Positions 7,409-12,885 of a stretch of DNA of 12,885 nucleotides are shown here, in pieces. Origin of the DNA: Kiritimatiellia bacterium. Lineage in GTDB: Bacteria; Verrucomicrobiota; Kiritimatiellia; RFP12; UBA3636. The position numbers and the translations under genes are program-made. The notes under the pieces are model-generated. The model did not search any database. It was not told the origin of the DNA and saw only the letters and a program-made list of their open reading frames with translations. Position 1 is the stretch's first letter. Every line of letters begins with the position of its first letter. Location: contig JAFUXX010000369.1 in NCBI GenBank assembly GCA_017476965.1, positions 1 through 12,885 on the forward strand, in the 5' to 3' direction.

Positions 7409-8215
7409 TTACCACGACCTTATGTACTTGGTGCCCTTTTCGTTCTGCACGAAAGCCACGGCCGCGGCGCGTACCACCTGGTCTTCGCCGGTTTCGGTGT
7501 ACTCGCCGGGAACCTTGATTTCGCCGTCGCCGTCGAAATCGAGCATCACCTTCACGAGGCCGCGGTCGAGCTTCATCGCCTTGAAGTCCTTGCGCATCGT
7601 CTCGTAGAGCTCCTTGCCGACGAGGTGGTCCTGGTCGTCTTCCGCGAGCTTGCGGCGCAGGGCGCGCTCCACCCACGGGGCGTAAAGTCCGATGCGCTTC
7701 TGCTCCGCGGAGCGCTCCAGGCGCACGTCCGGCGGCCAGTGGTCGGCGTAGTCGAACATCTTGGCGGCGGAGAAGGAGACGGTTTCGTCCTTCTGCGGAC
7801 CGGTGGCGCCGCTCGAAGCGTAGCGCGGCATCGTCTTCTTGTCGGAGGTGAAGGCCTTGAGGTCGGCGGAAGCGACCGGGCGCACTCCGTACCACCAGTT
7901 GAGGACGCAGCCCACCGTCGGAGTCATCGAAAACGGCGTGCCGTCGGACACGGACGAGCCGCCGTTGTCGTTCTGCCAGGCCCACTCGATCAGGGCCTTG
8001 GAGGGAAAACGGTGGTTCTCGGTGGCGAGGATGGTCCACGCGGCGGCGACCTGCGACACCATGTCGCGCGCGGCGACGTCCATCGCGCGCTCGCGTGCCT
8101 TCTGCACGGCCGGGAACAGGATGGCCATGAGCATCGCGAGGATGCCCACCACGGCCATCATTTCGATCATCGTGAAGGCCGACCGGCCGGATTTCGCGCC
8201 GAATGAACTTCTCAT
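7409..8215 (-). CDS. Pseudopilin with EF-hand-like loop, 268 aa
   Basis: A short 13-residue leader (MRSSFGAKSGRSA) precedes FTMIEMMAVVGILAMLMAIL (residues 14-33), with Ala at -1 and the +5 glutamate at E18; prepilin processing is therefore expected. The helix continues as FPAVQKARERAMDVAARDMV, typical of GspG-type proteins. The periplasmic part contains WWYG near 107-110, a long charged region (about 165-220), and DFDGDGEI at 226-233, which matches the first eight positions of an EF-hand-type calcium loop. The C-terminus ends AFVQNEKGTKYIRSW, perhaps a decayed version of the GspG S-x-G-x-D-G...I-x-S-W ending. It lies 41 bp after the long GspG-like gene. Unlike its neighbours it does not carry the shared start-site repeat, and no Shine-Dalgarno at normal distance is evident (GGAAG is about 10-14 bases away). 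Exact subfamily unclear. Confidence 0.72.
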   Translation of the reverse strand: MRSSFGAKSGRSAFTMIEMMAVVGILAMLMAILFPAVQKARERAMDVAARDMVSQVAAAWTILATENHRFPSKALIEWAWQNDNGGSSVSDGTPFSMTPTVGCVLNWWYGVRPVASADLKAFTSDKKTMPRYASSGATGPQKDETVSFSAAKMFDYADHWPPDVRLERSAEQKRIGLYAPWVERALRRKLAEDDQDHLVGKELYETMRKDFKAMKLDRGLVKVMLDFDGDGEIKVPGEYTETGEDQVVRAAAVAFVQNEKGTKYIRSW

Positions 8216-8256
8216 GTCCAGTGTCTTCCGTCTCGTTGCTCTTCGCGCCCCGCGCC

Positions 8257-9159
8257 TCAGCCCTGGCCGGCGACGATGTCGTCCGTCGAGTAGTCCTTGC
8301 CCGTGGTCTTGTCGACGCCCGTCTTGCCGTCCGGGCCGTTGGACCAGATCTTGTACGTCTCGTACGGCGGGAGCGAACGGTAGTGGATCCAGTTGTACCA
8401 CGCGTCGCGCACGAAGTAGATGCGGTTGGTGAATTCGGTCTGCGACCCCTGCCCGGTGTTGTTGGGGTGTATGCGGATGTCGCTCTCGATGATGCCGTAC
8501 GATTCGACGCAGGAGTCGTCGTACTTGAGCTTGCCGCCGAGGAGCGGCAGGATGCGGCGGACCGCGGCGAGGTCGCGCTCCGTGTCGCCGTGGGCCTTGC
8601 CGTCGGCGAACTTGTTGAAGTTCACGTACTGCTTGAGGGCCTGGTCGCGCTTGCGGGTGCCGTTGTCGATGCCCGCGAACGTGTACGGGTAGCGGCCCAT
8701 CGTGGCTTCGGAGTCGTTGCTGTCGTGCACGAAGCCGTTGTAGCGCGGCAGGAAGAACGACAGCAGGCCGAACGTGAAGAGCGGCGTTTCGCTCCACAGG
8801 ACCTCGTTCTTCTTGTCGGAGTTGCGGATCGCCTTTGCGATGTTTTCGGCGGCGGAGTCGCCCATGCCGCGGACCGTCGCGAACTCGAACTCGATCGGCT
8901 GCGAGCCGTTGGAGTAGAACGACACCGGCGGGTAGCGGCCGTAGATGGCCTTGAACTCTTCCACCGCGTTGGCGAGCTTCTCGACCTTGGCGCGCGAGGC
9001 CGCTATGTCGTTGTTGCGCCCGATCACGCCGACGGTGCGGAACACCATGCCCGCGAGCAGCACGATGATCAGCACCACGACAAGCATTTCGATGAGCGTG
9101 AAGCCTCTCGTGCTCCCCGCCCGGCTCTCCGGCTGTCCCAAATCTTTTCCAGTTGTCAT
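8257..9159 (-). CDS. Long GspG-like pseudopilin with C-terminal calcium-loop ending, 300 aa
   Basis: A 19-residue leader ending STRG precedes FTLIEMLVVVLIIVLLAGMV (residues 20-39), with the +5 glutamate at E24. The helix runs into RAKVEKLANAVEEFKAIYGRYP, the amphipathic segment and Y-G-x-Y-P typical of GspG. The C-terminus, YKIWSNGPDGKTGVDKT followed by STDDIV, matches the GspG calcium-binding loop and D-D-I ending. At the place where DPWGNPY is expected the sequence is AWYNWIHYRS. With 300 residues it is about twice a usual GspG; the extra 130 or so residues (about 90-220) contain FFLPRYNGF and a single cysteine. ATG 9159 lies within the shared start-site repeat and follows the zinc-ribbon pseudopilin by 50 bp. 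It may be the major pilus subunit of the set, or an enlarged minor one. Confidence 0.78.
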   Translation of the reverse strand: MTTGKDLGQPESRAGSTRGFTLIEMLVVVLIIVLLAGMVFRTVGVIGRNNDIAASRAKVEKLANAVEEFKAIYGRYPPVSFYSNGSQPIEFEFATVRGMGDSAAENIAKAIRNSDKKNEVLWSETPLFTFGLLSFFLPRYNGFVHDSNDSEATMGRYPYTFAGIDNGTRKRDQALKQYVNFNKFADGKAHGDTERDLAAVRRILPLLGGKLKYDDSCVESYGIIESDIRIHPNNTGQGSQTEFTNRIYFVRDAWYNWIHYRSLPPYETYKIWSNGPDGKTGVDKTTGKDYSTDDIVAGQG

Positions 9160-9171
9160 GTCGTCAAATCG
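9152..9171 (-). repeat. Shared 20-base start-site sequence, copy 2 (identical)
   Basis: CGATTTGACGACATGACAAC on the minus strand, containing the ATG of the long GspG-like gene. The nearest purine-rich Shine-Dalgarno-like run (AGGAAAA) ends about 12 bases before the ATG, with its AGG 16 bases away. Confidence 0.85.
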
Positions 9172-9209
9172 TTTTCCTGTTCCAGTGTCCCAGTCCCAGC
9201 GTCCCGGCG

Positions 9210-10007
9210 TCAGTCCGTCGACACCGACACGGTGTTGTCGTTGAAGTCGAACTTGATCCGGAACGGGCGGGCGCCGTAGACGCGGTCGCGGCGGTTGAGC
9301 GGCTTGTAGTAGTCGTTGGACTTGTAGAAGGGGCACTCGGAGTTTTTGCAGACCTTCGACTTGTAGAGCTTGTGGCACTCGGGGCACTTGTACATCTCCG
9401 AGCGGTAGAGCAGCACGGGGTCCTTGCGGTTGCGGACCACCTCGCCGGAGAGGTCCGAAATCGCGCCCTGGCCGTCCTCGTACGCGAGCCAGGCGTCCAC
9501 CGTGTCGTCCGTCGGGTACGAATCCGACGAAAGCGAATTGTTCACCGGCGTCACGAACCCGTGGAGGTTGAGGTAGGTCTTCTTGACACCGCTGTCGGTC
9601 CTGAAGTCGAGGAGGTTCTTCACGACCTCGTTGTTGTCCGCGTAGAACGAGACCTGGTAGTTGCGGGAAACCCGCTCGTCGGTGCCGCCAGCGACCTTGG
9701 TCTTGGACCCCTGCGCGCTCTCGATCTTCTTCATCGCGGACTTGAGGACCTTGGCGTCCACGGGCCAGCGGCCGTTGTCGTGCCAGAACTCGACGATCGC
9801 CGCGCGGAGCAGCTCCGCGTTGTTGTCGGCGCGCTTCTTGTTGGCGGTCTTGGTGGCCGTCATGATCGCGGAGCCGAGCAGCGTCGCGAGGACGCCGATG
9901 ATGGCGACCACGACGAGCAGCTCGACGAGCGTGAACGCCGCCGCGCCCCCCGCGCGCCCCGCCGGCGCCGCGGACCGGCGCCGGAACAAACCTTTCATTG
10001 TCGTCAT
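9210..10007 (-). CDS. Pseudopilin carrying a four-cysteine zinc-ribbon-like motif, 265 aa
   Basis: A 24-residue leader (ending RAGGAAA) precedes FTLVELLVVVAIIGVLATLL (residues 25-44), with Ala at -1 and the +5 glutamate at E29, so this is a prepilin peptidase substrate. After the helix comes an amphipathic stretch with NNAELLRAAIVEFWHDNGRWP, as in GspG-type proteins. Near the C-terminus CPECHKLYKSKVCKNSEC gives C208-x2-C211-x8-C220-x4-C225, with the first pair in a C-P-x-C knuckle. This resembles a small zinc ribbon and is unexpected in a pseudopilin; two disulfides are the alternative. The protein ends IKFDFNDNTVSVSTD. Its start carries a diverged copy of the shared start-site sequence. ATG 10007 was chosen because that alignment places it; ATG 9998 is in frame. 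It follows gspF by 25 bp and is the first pseudopilin of the operon. Confidence 0.78.
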   Translation of the reverse strand: MTTMKGLFRRRSAAPAGRAGGAAAFTLVELLVVVAIIGVLATLLGSAIMTATKTANKKRADNNAELLRAAIVEFWHDNGRWPVDAKVLKSAMKKIESAQGSKTKVAGGTDERVSRNYQVSFYADNNEVVKNLLDFRTDSGVKKTYLNLHGFVTPVNNSLSSDSYPTDDTVDAWLAYEDGQGAISDLSGEVVRNRKDPVLLYRSEMYKCPECHKLYKSKVCKNSECPFYKSNDYYKPLNRRDRVYGARPFRIKFDFNDNTVSVSTD

Positions 10008-10019
10008 TTCGTCAAACCG
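10000..10019 (-). repeat. Shared start-site sequence, copy 1 (17 of 20 bases)
   Basis: CGGTTTGACGAAATGACGAC on the minus strand, containing the ATG of the zinc-ribbon pseudopilin. It differs at three positions from the identical copies at the other three genes. No purine-rich Shine-Dalgarno run is seen upstream. Confidence 0.7.
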
Positions 10020-10032
10020 TGCCTGTGGCCTT

Positions 10033-11283
10033 TTAGCCCGCCATGGAGCCGATGATCGCGGTGAGCGGCTGGAACATCGCCACGACGATGGTGCCGACGA
10101 TCACGGCGAGCAGGACGATCATGAGCGGCTCGATGATCGAGGTCATCGCGGAGACCGCGTCGTCCACCTCCCCGTCGTACGTGTTCGCGACGCGGTTCAG
10201 CATGTCCGGCAGGGCGCCGGTCTCTTCGCCGACGTCCACCATCGAAACCACCATCGGCGGGAACTGGCGCGAGGCTTCGAGCGAGGGCGTCATGTTGTCG
10301 CCTTCCTTCACGGCCTCGTGGATGTTCTGGTACGCGCGGGCGATGACCGCGTTGCCCGAAGTGTCGCGCACGATGTCGAGCGCCTGGAGGACCGGGACGC
10401 CGCTCTGCATGAGCGTGCCGAGCGTGCGCGTCGTGCGCCCGATGGCGGACTTGCGGATCAGCGGGCCGAAGCCCGGGAGCCGCAGCTTCACGCTGTCGAA
10501 GAAGTAGTTGCCGGCCGCGGTCTTGTTGAGCACGCGGTACAGCACAACGAGCGCCGCCACGGCGACCGCGAGCGGGATCATGTAGCTTATGAAGTTGTGG
10601 GCCAGGTTCACGACGAACTGCGTGACGGCCGGCAGCTTCGCGTTGGCGCCGAGCATGTCCTTGAAGAGGCCCTCGAATTTCGGGATCACCTTCACGAGCA
10701 GGACGCCGGTGAGGCCGAGCGCGACGCACAGGACCACGATCGGGTACGTCATCGCCGACTTGACCTTGCTCTTGATCTTCTGCTCCTTTTCGAGGAACTC
10801 CGCGAGGCGGGAGAGCGACTGCTCCAGCGCGCCGGCCGCTTCGCCGGCCTTCGCCATGTTCACGTACAGGTTGTTGAACACGCGCGGGTGCTGGGCGAGC
10901 GAATCGGAAAACGTGGCGCCGGATTCGACGGACTCGCACATCTTCTGCAGGATGTTGCGCAGCGCCGGGGTCGAGGCCTGCTTGGCGAGGATGCGCAGGC
11001 CTCGCAGCAGCGGCAGGCCGGACTCGACCAGCGTCGAAAGCTGGCGCGTGAGCACCATGAGGTCCTTGGGCTTCACGCGCTTGCTCTGCAGGAAAGCCGG
11101 CATCTTGAGCTGCACGTTCATGCCCCCGCCCTTTCGGCCCTTGCCGCCGACGGCGACGATCTTGCGCGGGGCGAGGTTGTTTTGGCGCAGGACGAGCTCC
11201 GCTTCGGCCTGGTCGTTGGCCTCCACGTAGCCGCTCTGGTCCTTGCCCGAAGCGTCTTTGGCGAGATACTTGAAACGTTGCAT
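10033..11283 (-). CDS. gspF: GspF/PilC-type inner-membrane platform protein, 416 aa
   Basis: Polytopic inner-membrane protein that forms the assembly platform of type II secretion and type IV pilus machines and contacts the cytoplasmic ATPase. The N-terminal soluble part begins MQRFKYLAKDASGKDQSGYV, the classical GspF opening. Two repeats of the GspF domain are visible: residues about 77-200 (LTRQLSTLVESGLPLLRGLR, then YVNMAKAGEAAGALEQSLSR) and about 279-401 (TRTLGTLMQSGVPVLQALDI, then VDVGEETGALPDMLNRVA). Membrane segments lie near 180-200, 231-252 and 385-406. Length is normal for the family. ATG 11283 was chosen over an upstream in-frame start at 11451, because the extra 56 residues are Arg-rich non-domain sequence crossing the promoter and a GGGGGG run lies about 10 bases before ATG 11283. 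It is the first gene of the operon, and its ATPase partner is not in the window. Confidence 0.93.
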   Translation of the reverse strand: MQRFKYLAKDASGKDQSGYVEANDQAEAELVLRQNNLAPRKIVAVGGKGRKGGGMNVQLKMPAFLQSKRVKPKDLMVLTRQLSTLVESGLPLLRGLRILAKQASTPALRNILQKMCESVESGATFSDSLAQHPRVFNNLYVNMAKAGEAAGALEQSLSRLAEFLEKEQKIKSKVKSAMTYPIVVLCVALGLTGVLLVKVIPKFEGLFKDMLGANAKLPAVTQFVVNLAHNFISYMIPLAVAVAALVVLYRVLNKTAAGNYFFDSVKLRLPGFGPLIRKSAIGRTTRTLGTLMQSGVPVLQALDIVRDTSGNAVIARAYQNIHEAVKEGDNMTPSLEASRQFPPMVVSMVDVGEETGALPDMLNRVANTYDGEVDDAVSAMTSIIEPLMIVLLAVIVGTIVVAMFQPLTAIIGSMAG

Positions 11284-11337
11284 TTTGGAAAATCCCCCCG
11301 GTGGAGGCGTTTGTGAAGATTGCGGAACGCGGAGGAG

Positions 11338-11366
11338 ACTATAGCGCAAAACGGCCCCCCGCGCAA
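11338..11366 (-). promoter_or_regulatory. Sigma-70-type promoter for the gspF-pseudopilin operon
   Basis: On the minus strand, TTGCGC (11366-11361) and TATAGT (11343-11338) are separated by exactly 17 bases. The -10 matches the consensus at five of six positions and the -35 at three. Transcription would begin near 11331, leaving a leader of about 48 bases ahead of gspF. It is the only convincing promoter for the minus-strand block. Confidence 0.6.
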
Positions 11367-11381
11367 CCGGAAACCGCCGCC

Positions 11382-11411
11382 GCCGCCGCGTCCGGCGGCC
11401 GTTCGGTTTTT
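11382..11411 (+). other. CCG-repeat hairpin followed by T5 between the divergent promoters
   Basis: GCCGCCG (11382-11388) pairs with CGGCGGC (11393-11399) around a CGTC loop. Seven bases after the stem a run of five T appears (11407-11411). A CCG trinucleotide run (about 11374-11389) feeds the left arm. The structure lies upstream of both proposed transcription starts, so it cannot end either transcript; it could insulate pyrH from spurious upstream transcription or be a simple low-complexity feature. Confidence 0.3.
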
Positions 11412-11413
11412 CC

Positions 11414-11442
11414 TTGCCTTTCCGGGAGTTTTCTGCTTCAAT
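11414..11442 (+). promoter_or_regulatory. Candidate sigma-70-type promoter for pyrH-frr
   Basis: TTGCCT (11414-11419) and TTCAAT (11437-11442) are separated by 17 bases; each hexamer matches its consensus at four of six positions. Transcription would start near 11449, giving a leader of about 44 bases before pyrH. It is the best candidate in the intergenic region on this strand, but it is only moderate in quality. Confidence 0.45.
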
Positions 11443-11492
11443 GTGCCGCACGGACGCAATGGCGCGGCAGGTTGCGCGCCGCGTCCGGGCAG

Positions 11493-12233
11493 ATGGCTCC
11501 CAAATACAAGCGCATACTCCTGAAACTCAGCGGCGAAGTGCTGCTCGACCGCGATTCCGGCCAGTGCATCGCGCCGGCGGTGCTGGCGCGCATGGCGGCC
11601 GGCGTCAAGGCCGTGCGCGACATGGGCGTGGACGTGGCGATAGTGCTCGGCGGCGGCAACATCTTCCGCGGCGCGACGGGCGAGGCGCTCGGCATCGACC
11701 GCTGCGCCGGCGACTACATGGGCATGCTCGCGACCGTCATAAACGCCCTCGCGCTCCAGAACGCGATCGAAAAGACCGGCGTCCCCGCGCGGGTGATGAC
11801 GGCGTTCCCCTGCCAGGGCGTCGCGGAGCCTTTCATCCACCGCCGCGCGCTGCGCCACCTCGAAAAGGGCCGCGTGGTCCTCTTCGCGGCCGGCACGGGC
11901 AACCCCCTCTTCTCCACGGACACGTGCGCCGCGCTCCGCGCCCGCGAAATCGGGGCCGACGTGCTCGTGAAGGCGACGAAGGTGGACGGCGTGTACACGG
12001 CCGATCCCAAGAAGGACCCCTCCGCCCGCAAGCTGGACCACCTGACGTACGCGGAGGCGATTTCCCGCGGCCTCAAGGTGATGGACACCGCGGCTTTCGC
12101 CCTCTGCCAGGAGCACCAGATCCCGATCCTGGTCCTCGATTTCTTCGCCGACGGCGCGCTGGAGGCCGCTGTGGCCGGCTCGGCGGTCGGCACGGTCGTG
12201 GACGGCCGGGAGCCGCCTCCCGTTTTCGGCTAG
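11493..12233 (+). CDS. pyrH: Uridylate (UMP) kinase PyrH, 246 aa
   Basis: Cytoplasmic enzyme that phosphorylates UMP to UDP with ATP, in pyrimidine nucleotide synthesis. The family signatures are in order: KRILLKLSGE at 6-15, VLGGGNIFRG at 51-60, DYMGMLATVINALALQ near 74-89, HLEKGRVVLFAAGTGNP at about 122-138, STDTCAALRAREIGADVLVK at 141-160 with KVDGVY just after, and MDTAAFALC at 197-205. Length is normal for the bacterial PyrH family (about 240). ATG 11493 fits the family N-terminus; the preceding GGGCAG is a weak ribosome site, whereas earlier ATGs in the leader are out of frame. It is followed after 75 bp by frr, the common bacterial order. The gene is divergent from the secretion-type operon, so regulation is probably independent. 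Confidence 0.96.
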   Translation: MAPKYKRILLKLSGEVLLDRDSGQCIAPAVLARMAAGVKAVRDMGVDVAIVLGGGNIFRGATGEALGIDRCAGDYMGMLATVINALALQNAIEKTGVPARVMTAFPCQGVAEPFIHRRALRHLEKGRVVLFAAGTGNPLFSTDTCAALRAREIGADVLVKATKVDGVYTADPKKDPSARKLDHLTYAEAISRGLKVMDTAAFALCQEHQIPILVLDFFADGALEAAVAGSAVGTVVDGREPPPVFG

Positions 12234-12273
12234 CGCGGCGGCGGCGGCGGCATTTCGATCGATTTACGCAACC

Positions 12274-12293
12274 AAGCATCTTCAAGCATCTTC
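12274..12293 (+). repeat. Perfect tandem 10-bp repeat upstream of frr
   Basis: AAGCATCTTC occurs twice back to back (12274-12283 and 12284-12293) in the pyrH-frr gap, directly before the A-rich ribosome site of frr. It may be a recent small duplication; no function is evident. Confidence 0.8.
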
Positions 12294-12308
12294 AAAAAGG
12301 AGTCAAAC

Positions 12309-12866
12309 ATGGCACATCCGCTTCTCGACACGACCAAGGGCAAAATGGACGGCGCGCTCGCCGCTCTGGGCAACCAGCTGGACGGCGTCCGCACCGGCAA
12401 GGCGTCCCCCGCCCTCGTCGAAAACATCACCGCGACGTACTACGGCGCCCCGACGCGCATCCGCGAGCTCGGCAACATCGCCACGCCCGAGCCCCGCCTG
12501 ATCACGATCACGCCCTACGATCCTTCGGTGATCAACGAAATCTGCAAGGCGATCCTCGCCGCCAACATCGGCGTGACGCCGGTTTCCGACGGCCGCAAGG
12601 TCCGCGTCCCGATCCCCGAGCTCTCCGAGGAGCGCCGCAAGGAGCTCGCGAAGGTCACCGGCCGCATGGCGGAGGAGGCCCGCGTGGCCGTCCGCAACGT
12701 CCGCCGCGACGCGAACGACCAGGCGAAGAAGCTCCAGAAGGACGGCAAGCTCACGGAAGACGACCGCGACCGCCTCCTCGAGGACATCCAAAAGGCCACG
12801 GACGCCGCGATTTCCAAGATCGACGCCGCGGCCAAGGCCAAGGAAGCCGAAGTAATGGCAGTCTAG
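12309..12866 (+). CDS. frr: Ribosome recycling factor, 185 aa
   Basis: Ribosome recycling factor releases the ribosome from mRNA after termination, acting with EF-G. The sequence matches the family throughout: an N-terminal helix with KGKMDGALAALGNQLDGVRT, then ASPALVENITATYYGAPTRI, the LGNIATPEPRLITITPYDPS block, and the C-terminal helical part with PELSEERRKELAKVTGRMAE and VRNVRRDANDQAKK. The length of 185 residues is the usual value. AAGGAG at 12297-12302, six bases before ATG 12309, is a textbook ribosome site and much stronger than those of the minus-strand genes. It follows pyrH by 75 bp and is likely co-transcribed with it. The stop codon TAG overlaps the ribosome site of a possible next gene. 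Confidence 0.97.
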   Translation: MAHPLLDTTKGKMDGALAALGNQLDGVRTGKASPALVENITATYYGAPTRIRELGNIATPEPRLITITPYDPSVINEICKAILAANIGVTPVSDGRKVRVPIPELSEERRKELAKVTGRMAEEARVAVRNVRRDANDQAKKLQKDGKLTEDDRDRLLEDIQKATDAAISKIDAAAKAKEAEVMAV

Positions 12867-12875
12867 GAGCAAGAG

Positions 12876-12885
12876 ATGACGATCA
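12876..12885 (+). CDS. Possible start of the next gene (three codons, cut by window edge)
   Basis: GGAG at 12866-12869, overlapping the last base of the frr stop codon, is followed after six bases by ATG ACG ATC and then the window end. The spacing is ideal for a ribosome site, so a co-transcribed downstream gene is likely. Nothing can be said about its product. Confidence 0.45.

Noticed and set aside
9160..9387. Longer N-terminus for the 300-residue GspG-like protein (and comparable extensions of the 8215, 7349 and 6414 genes)
   Set aside because: Upstream codons run into the previous gene; the prepilin leader needs to be short and the chosen ATGs share the conserved start-site sequence. 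The conserved in-frame R-F-D-D before the ATG has no suitable upstream start in most copies, so it is read as nucleotide conservation.
11301..11492. PyrH start at 11301 giving 310 residues
   Set aside because: The extra 64 residues cross both proposed promoters and the CCG hairpin and do not belong to the PyrH family; ATG 11493 begins exactly at the family N-terminus.
12303..12872. 189-codon minus-strand frame opposite frr
   Set aside because: Shadow of frr; composition is typical of an antisense frame and no ribosome site or family pattern is seen.
1..12885. Mobile element, CRISPR array, tRNA or rRNA
   Set aside because: No transposase or integrase motifs, no regularly spaced repeats (the 20-mers are at gene starts 0.8-1.8 kb apart), and no tRNA- or rRNA-like sequences were recognised by eye.

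Overview
The window is about 65% G+C by eye and holds two divergent gene blocks that meet at a 209-bp intergenic region (11284-11492). The larger block, on the minus strand, is a train of type II secretion/type IV pilus-like genes. It reads, in transcription order: a GspF-type inner-membrane platform protein (11283-10033), a pseudopilin with a four-cysteine zinc-ribbon-like motif (10007-9210), a long GspG-like pseudopilin (9159-8257), a pseudopilin with an EF-hand-like loop (8215-7409), a GspH-like protein (7349-6462), a GspI-like protein (6414-5602), a GspJ-like protein (5538-4762), a short GspG-like protein (4743-4255), a 1342-residue GspK-like protein (4207-179), and the first 38 codons of a MotA/TolQ/ExbB-type proton-channel gene (115-1, cut by the window edge). 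The smaller block, on the plus strand, is pyrH (11493-12233) then frr (12309-12866), with a possible third start codon at 12876.

The likely source is a bacterium of the PVC group (Verrucomicrobiota, Kiritimatiellota or Lentisphaerota). Three successive small pseudopilins (H-, I- and J-like) and a giant GspK-like protein without the pilin +5 glutamate closely resemble what is annotated as the four-protein 'Verru_Chthon cassette' (A-D) of Verrucomicrobium and Chthoniobacter. Here the D-, B-, C- and A-like members occur in that order, with one extra GspG-like gene between C and A. The phylum assignment is inference from family resemblance.

All the minus-strand genes have short gaps (18-63 bp) and one good promoter candidate lies ahead of gspF, so a single operon is likely. 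No GspE ATPase, GspD secretin, GspC/L/M or prepilin peptidase is present, so the products must borrow these from elsewhere or work differently. GspF would anchor assembly. The seven short-N-terminus pseudopilins would be processed and assembled into a pseudopilus, with the K-like giant probably at its tip. The ExbB-like gene may power a neighbouring envelope process.

The non-coding DNA is informative. A 20-base sequence spanning the start codon is identical in three pseudopilin genes and 17/20 in a fourth. A terminator-like hairpin with a T-tract lies inside the operon, and a very strong GC hairpin separates the giant gene from the ExbB-like gene. No tRNA, rRNA, CRISPR array, transposase or integrase was seen, and no gene-free stretch exceeds 300 bp.
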